A DNA stretch of 16,505 nucleotides from CAYVQF01 sp964454015 (GTDB lineage: Bacteria > Myxococcota_A > Bradymonadia > UBA4248): assembly GCA_964454015.1 (NCBI GenBank), contig CAYVQF010000086.1, positions 1-16,505 of the forward strand, read 5' to 3'. Of this stretch, positions 12,229-16,505 are shown one piece after another. A model generated the notes under the pieces. It searched no databases and was not told where the DNA came from. It saw only the letters and a list, made by a program, of their open reading frames with translations. A program made the translations under genes and the position numbers. Numbering within the stretch: position 1 is the stretch's first letter; each line of letters starts with the position of its first letter.

Positions 12229-15204
12229 ATGTCGTCCTGTTGGGTCCCCAGCGCGGCTGTGGGACCCGAGCTTGCGCCACCGGCGTTCTTTCTACCCAGT
12301 GTCCCGTGTCTCCTATTGCAAAGCGTGCATCCGCCTGAGGTGCCTGTGCGCCCTGCCTCATCTCTCTTTGCATCGACGCCGCCCGCTCCCGAACCGCAGG
12401 AAGCGCCGTCGGGGCCAAGCGCCTTTGCCGAGAGCGCGCCCTCGCCGCGACGGGTGCTGCTTCTGCGCCGCGGTCAACTGTGCTGCGCCGGCGTGATCGT
12501 CGCTTTGGGCGTAGTGACCTGGTTGGGGTGGATCTTCGACCTGCCCCGCTGGCGCGGGGTCTATCTCGACTACGTTCCCATGGCGCCAAGCACGGCGTCT
12601 TTTTTCATTTTGTTTGGGTTGCTGCTGGCGTGGAGTGCCCGCTTCGAAGGCCACGGCCACCGCAGCCACCGCGTCGCCCAGGTGGTGACCCTCGCCCTCG
12701 GCGGAACAGCGCTGCTCCTTTTGGTCCTGCAAGCCATCGGCATCAAAAGCAGCTTCGAACATTTCGGCCAGACTATCGCCGGCTGGGTCGGACGCATCGC
12801 CATTGGCTACATGGCCCCAGTGACCGCCATGGCCTTCACCCTCGCCTCCCTCTCATCATGGCTCCTGCTGGGGAAGCGGCGCCAGATCTGGGCGCGGGCG
12901 GTCGCCATGACCGCCGCCACCAGCATCGCCGCCATCGCCCTGGTTGCCCTCTTCGCCTACACCCATGAGGGCCCTCTGGTGGTCGACGCGACCATCACCC
13001 CACCAGCGCTCAATACCTCTCTCGGCCTCCTCTTCCTCGCCTTGGGCCTGATGGCCATGGCCTTTCGTCGCGACTTGAAACAGCAACGCCATCACCTCAA
13101 CGATGCGCTCCTGGTCACCTATTTTCTCCTCGCTGCGGGACTCTTCGCCGTCGGCCATTTCAATTATCAGGGCTACGTTCAGCAGGTCAAAGCTGAAGGC
13201 AATCGAGAGCTTTACGCGGTCATCGATCTCAAAGTCCAGGATCTGGAGCGATGGCGGAAGGAACGCCTGGCCGATGCCCAGGTCTTTCACGGCAATGCCC
13301 ATTTTACCCAATTGGTCGCAGCCTTCCTCGCCCAGCCACAGGCGCCAGCGCTACGCCAGCGCCTCTGGACCTGGCTGGATCACGTCCAGCGCGCCTATGA
13401 TTACGAGCAGGTGTGGCTGGCCGACGCCACCGGCCTTCCCCTATTGGTAGCGCCCCTGGCCCCTCTCACAGAAGCGGAGATCTGCCTGCCCGAGGGCATG
13501 CGTTTGAGCGACGCGTCCGCGCCGATCCTGGTCGACTATCACCTCGCCCCTGGAAATCACAAGGGTCACATGGCGGTGCTCACGCCACTGCGACGCGAGG
13601 GTGAAAGCGAGCCGCTAGCCTACCTGGTCTTTCGCATCGATCCAGCAGCGGGCCTGTGGCAACAAGTCGGTGCCTGGCCGGGCCTGAGCGATAGTGCCGA
13701 GTTGCTGCTTGGCAGCCGCCACAAGGCAGAAATGCGTATTCTCAACCCCCTGCGATTTCCTGCAGCCAAAGACTTCGACATGGGTGAGAGCCTGCTGCAT
13801 CAAGCACTGACAGCAGACTTGCTGACCGCCACGAAGCAGCCAACCCTCCTCGAAGGCCGTGACTATCGCGGGGTGGAGGTCATCGCCGCGGTGCGCACCG
13901 TGCCCGCCTCGCCGTGGTTTCTCATCGCCAAGATCGATAGGGAAGAGTTATACGCCCCTCTCGAGGCGCGCTTGTGGCAAACCATTATCATGATCATCTT
14001 GTTATTGACCTTCTCTGGCCTGCTGCTGGTGGCCATCGCCCGCCAGCAACGCGCGCGCCATTTGCGTCTTCATCTCGAAGCGAACGCCGCGCTCCTGGCG
14101 AGCGAATTGCGCTTCAAGAGCCTCATCGACAACGCACCCGTGGCCATCTTCATCAACCGCAACGATACCATCGTCGAAGCCAACCAAGCCTGCTTGACCC
14201 TCTTCGGCGCAGACACCCGGACCCAGCTCATCGGCAGCAACCCCTTTGACCGCTTCCACCCGGAGGTCCACCCGTGGGTGCAGCAGTGCTTTGCCGCCGC
14301 TGATGACGAGCACGTGGCCAAAACCTCCCGAGAGACCAAGATCATCCGGCGCGACGGCGTCGAGGTAGCGGTGGAGCTCACCGTCGCCCCCTTCGCAGAG
14401 CATGCACTTCGCGCCCATCACGTGGTGCTGCGCGACATCACCCCCCTCAAAGCGTCCTTGAACGCCCTCAAGGAGAGCCAAGAGGAGCTCCATCAACGCA
14501 ACGCGGAGCTCGTTCGCTTCACCTACACGGCCTCCCATGATCTCAAGAGCCCTCTGGTGACCATCCAGACCTTCCTCGGTTATCTGGAACAGGATCTCGC
14601 CCGAGAGGCCACGGAGGATATCGCCAAAGACCTCCACTTCATCCGCACTGCCGCCGACAAAATGGCACGCCTCCTGGAAGAATTGCTGACCCTATCGCGG
14701 GTGGGCCGGCGCATCGCCGAGGAGATCGATGCACCCTTGCGCGCCATCGTCGAAGAGGCTCTGGCCCTGGTCGCAGGCCGGCTCGGGGAGGCGGCCATTA
14801 CCCTGACCTTGCCCAGCCAGGCGATCATTGTGCGCGGAGACCGCGCCCGGCTCGTGGATCTCTTGCAGAACCTCCTGGACAACGCGGTGAAGTTCATGGG
14901 AGAACAAGGCACACCCCACATTGAGGTCGGTGCCGAGCCGCAAGCTGCGACATTGCTGCTCTGGGTCCGTGACAATGGCATGGGTATAGAGGCGCGCTAT
15001 TTGGACAAGGTTTTTGGGCTCTTCGAGAAGCTCGACGCCCACGGCGACGGTGTCGGGATGGGGCTCGCCATCGTCCGCCGCATCGTCGAGGTCCATGGCG
15101 GCCGCATCTGGGCCGAGTCCGCTGGCCTGGGGCGCGGCACGACCTTTTTTTTCACCCTCCCGCGAGACCGCTGGTCTATCTCGCAGACGGAGCCCCCCCC
15201 ATGA
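12229..15204 (+). CDS. multi-pass membrane PAS sensor histidine kinase
   Basis: A 991-residue hybrid-sensor kinase. Six membrane helices at about 85-103, 120-136, 150-171, 191-214, 223-244 and 262-279 form an N-terminal module with the YVPMAPSTASFFILFGLLL motif seen in several kinases and cyclases. Helix 7 (294-312) and helix 8 (584-604) flank a periplasmic domain of about 270 residues that looks dCache-like (DLKVQDLERWRKERLADAQ). A PAS domain follows (about 627-739), then HisKA with phospho-acceptor H770 in ASHDLKSP. The HATPase domain has its N-box in NLLDNAVKF (881-889), G1 in DNGMGIE and G2 in GVGMGLAIVRRI. All catalytic motifs are intact. The start is uncertain: ATG 12229 has AGGA immediately before it, and GTG 12346 (GAGGT four bases upstream) would remove a Pro-rich N-terminus. 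The stop overlaps the next start (ATGA), so it is coupled to the receiver gene. Confidence 0.93.
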   Translation: MSSCWVPSAAVGPELAPPAFFLPSVPCLLLQSVHPPEVPVRPASSLFASTPPAPEPQEAPSGPSAFAESAPSPRRVLLLRRGQLCCAGVIVALGVVTWLGWIFDLPRWRGVYLDYVPMAPSTASFFILFGLLLAWSARFEGHGHRSHRVAQVVTLALGGTALLLLVLQAIGIKSSFEHFGQTIAGWVGRIAIGYMAPVTAMAFTLASLSSWLLLGKRRQIWARAVAMTAATSIAAIALVALFAYTHEGPLVVDATITPPALNTSLGLLFLALGLMAMAFRRDLKQQRHHLNDALLVTYFLLAAGLFAVGHFNYQGYVQQVKAEGNRELYAVIDLKVQDLERWRKERLADAQVFHGNAHFTQLVAAFLAQPQAPALRQRLWTWLDHVQRAYDYEQVWLADATGLPLLVAPLAPLTEAEICLPEGMRLSDASAPILVDYHLAPGNHKGHMAVLTPLRREGESEPLAYLVFRIDPAAGLWQQVGAWPGLSDSAELLLGSRHKAEMRILNPLRFPAAKDFDMGESLLHQALTADLLTATKQPTLLEGRDYRGVEVIAAVRTVPASPWFLIAKIDREELYAPLEARLWQTIIMIILLLTFSGLLLVAIARQQRARHLRLHLEANAALLASELRFKSLIDNAPVAIFINRNDTIVEANQACLTLFGADTRTQLIGSNPFDRFHPEVHPWVQQCFAAADDEHVAKTSRETKIIRRDGVEVAVELTVAPFAEHALRAHHVVLRDITPLKASLNALKESQEELHQRNAELVRFTYTASHDLKSPLVTIQTFLGYLEQDLAREATEDIAKDLHFIRTAADKMARLLEELLTLSRVGRRIAEEIDAPLRAIVEEALALVAGRLGEAAITLTLPSQAIIVRGDRARLVDLLQNLLDNAVKFMGEQGTPHIEVGAEPQAATLLLWVRDNGMGIEARYLDKVFGLFEKLDAHGDGVGMGLAIVRRIVEVHGGRIWAESAGLGRGTTFFFTLPRDRWSISQTEPPP
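15193..15200 (+). promoter_or_regulatory. C8 tract at the kinase/receiver ATGA overlap
   Basis: Eight consecutive C lie between GGAG (15189-15192, the likely ribosome binding site of the receiver gene) and its ATG at 15201. The kinase stop TGA is at 15202-15204. The receiver frame is -1 relative to the kinase frame and is open through this tract, so one inserted C, a -1 ribosomal slip or transcript slippage would fuse the two proteins. A T8 run at 15145-15152 upstream has the same property. Confidence 0.5.
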
Positions 15205-15644
15205 GAGACTCAGGCAGCCCGGTGCACATCCTCCTCGTCGAAGACGAAGTGGCCCATGCGGAGATCGTCAAACGCAACCTGCGTGACTTCAATGTCGCCA
15301 ACGCCATCCATCATGTCTCCGACGGCCAAGAAGCGCTGGACTATCTCTTCGGCCTCGGTCGCTACACCGACGCCGCACGCCGCCAGCGACCTGACCTGAT
15401 TCTCCTGGACTTGCGCCTGCCCAAAATCGATGGCATCGAAGTCCTCGACACCCTCAAGCGGGACCCCGATCTGCGGGCCATCCCCACGATCGTCCTCACC
15501 ACCTCGCCGGCCGAAGAGGACATGGCCCGCGCCTATCGCGGGGGCGCCGCTTCGTATCTCGTCAAGCCATTGGACTTCAGCAAGTTCACTGAGCTCATGA
15601 AGAGCTTTGGCTTTTATTGGCTGCTCTGGAACCGCTTTCCCTGA
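15201..15644 (+). CDS. Rcp1-like single-domain response regulator
   Basis: A 147-residue stand-alone receiver. The acidic pocket is E14/D15 in ILLVEDEVAHAE, the phospho-acceptor is D70 in LILLDLRLPKIDG, the conserved Thr is in IVLTTSPAEEDM, and the Lys is in SYLVKPLDFSKF. The loop with ALDYLFGLGRYTDAARRQRPD and the end FYWLLWNRFP are hallmarks of the Rcp1 type that pairs with phytochrome and related PAS kinases. There is no output domain, so it probably relays phosphate or acts by protein contact. Its ATG overlaps the kinase stop (ATGA) and is preceded by GGAG with a C8 spacer. The kinase upstream is the obvious partner. Confidence 0.93.
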   Translation: MRDSGSPVHILLVEDEVAHAEIVKRNLRDFNVANAIHHVSDGQEALDYLFGLGRYTDAARRQRPDLILLDLRLPKIDGIEVLDTLKRDPDLRAIPTIVLTTSPAEEDMARAYRGGAASYLVKPLDFSKFTELMKSFGFYWLLWNRFP

Positions 15645-15661
15645 AGCGCTTAGGTAGGCTC

Positions 15662-16505
15662 ATGTCCACTCCCCCGCTGAAAGTGCTCCTCGTCGAAGAC
15701 GACCCCGCACACGCTGAAGCCCTGCGCCGCTCCTTTTCCGTCAGTGGTGGGCGTACCCTCTTGAATGTGGTGGCCTCCTTGCGCGAGTTTCGCGCTCAGG
15801 TGGCCAAGGAGCCACCGGATATCGCCGTCATCGACCTCAACCTGCCCGATGGTCGCGCCATGGACGCCCTCAGCGTCTCAGAGGGCAACGCCGCTTTCCC
15901 CGCCATCATCCTGACCAGCCATGGCGACGAGCAGAGCGCCGTCGAAGCCATGAAAGCCGGTGCCCTCGACTACATCGTCAAGTCGCCCGAGGCCTTCGCC
16001 AACCTGCCGCGGGTCATCGAGAGCGCCCGCCGCGAGTGGCTCCTCGTCCAAGATCGCCAACGGGCTGAAGTCCGCATTCAGCATCTCAACACGCTCTTGC
16101 AGGGCATTCGCCAGGTCAACCAGCTCATCACCCGCGGCAGAGATCGCCACCACCTCCTCCAGGACGCCTGCGACATCCTCGTCGAGACCATCGGTTACCG
16201 CGGCGCCTGGATCGCCCTGGAAGAGGCCGACGGCGCCCTGCGCCTGGTCGCGCAAGCCGGCATGGCACGAGACGCCAGCCCCTCTATGACGGAAGACACC
16301 CTGCCGCGCTGCGCGCAGCTCGCTCGCAGCAGCCAAGGGCTCGTGGCCTTGCGCCTCCCCACCCCGGACTGCGCCCACTGTCCCATCAAGCCGCCCCTCG
16401 AGGGCTGCGGTCTTTTGCTGACCCGCATGGAGCATCAAGACATCGTCTATGGCCACAATCCACGACCAAAGCCGGCATGGGGCTTGCTCGTTGTGAATTA
16501 TTGTG
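15662..16505 (+). CDS. response regulator receiver-GAF protein, cut by window end
   Basis: An open frame that runs off the window after 281 codons. Residues 1-120 are a receiver with E12/D13/D14 (VLLVEDDPAHAE), phospho-acceptor D58 in IAVIDLNLPDG, Thr in ILTSHGDEQ and K107 in YIVKSPEAF. A linker (RQRAEVRIQHLNTLLQGIRQVNQLITR, coiled-coil-like) leads to a GAF-like domain from about residue 150 (CDILVETIGYRGAWIALEEADGALRLVAQAGM) that continues to the edge and includes a CAHC pair. In related proteins this is followed by a PAS/kinase or other output module, which cannot be seen here. The start has AGG motifs a few bases upstream, 17 bases after the previous stop. It is the third gene of the two-component cluster. 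Confidence 0.85.
   Translation, partial: MSTPPLKVLLVEDDPAHAEALRRSFSVSGGRTLLNVVASLREFRAQVAKEPPDIAVIDLNLPDGRAMDALSVSEGNAAFPAIILTSHGDEQSAVEAMKAGALDYIVKSPEAFANLPRVIESARREWLLVQDRQRAEVRIQHLNTLLQGIRQVNQLITRGRDRHHLLQDACDILVETIGYRGAWIALEEADGALRLVAQAGMARDASPSMTEDTLPRCAQLARSSQGLVALRLPTPDCAHCPIKPPLEGCGLLLTRMEHQDIVYGHNPRPKPAWGLLVVNYC

Overview
The window is GC-rich, densely coding bacterial DNA with no sign of phage, insertion sequence, CRISPR, tRNA or rRNA. Gene content suggests a Gram-negative lineage near Myxococcota/Desulfobacterota. The supports are an ImuB-type Y-family protein under a LexA-like box of the form described for Myxococcus, three-domain NifU with NifS as the Fe-S system, an Rcp1-like response regulator, and large TPR/MORN proteins. 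This placement is inference and is not proven by any one gene.

Layout: everything left of about 8.2 kb lies on the minus strand and everything right of about 8.5 kb on the plus strand. A single divergent intergenic region (8207-8502) separates them. Reading the minus strand from that point there is a small soluble NfeD-like OB-fold protein (8206-7904), two SPFH/band-7 membrane proteins (7798-6821 and 6734-5763), an orphan imuB (5655-4021), a 1103-residue MORN/TPR protein (3922-611) and an Imm5-like putative immunity protein (545-48). The imuB promoter is unusually readable: a 16-bp CTGA-N8-TCAG box exactly fills the spacer between a TTGACT -35 and a TACGCT -10.

On the plus strand there is a compact nifU-nifS-flavin reductase operon (8503-11324). 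It has a good sigma-70-like promoter whose -10 is embedded in a perfect 12-bp palindrome. Next comes a Sua5/YciO/YrdC-family gene (11461-12105) behind a leader with two inverted repeats. Last is a two-component cluster: a 991-residue membrane histidine kinase (12229-15204), an Rcp1-like receiver (15201-15644) and a receiver-GAF protein cut by the window end (15662 onward).

Functionally, the right half combines Fe-S cluster assembly with a phosphorelay. The left half combines membrane microdomain proteins, SOS mutagenesis and candidate immunity-type proteins. The most unusual observations are: a perfect 22-bp inverted repeat (6-nt loop) inside imuB, which looks like a small palindromic element inserted in frame; the LexA-box-in-promoter arrangement of imuB; the palindrome over the nifU -10; a C8 tract at the kinase/receiver overlap where a -1 slip would make a hybrid kinase; and two immunity-like genes without a visible toxin.
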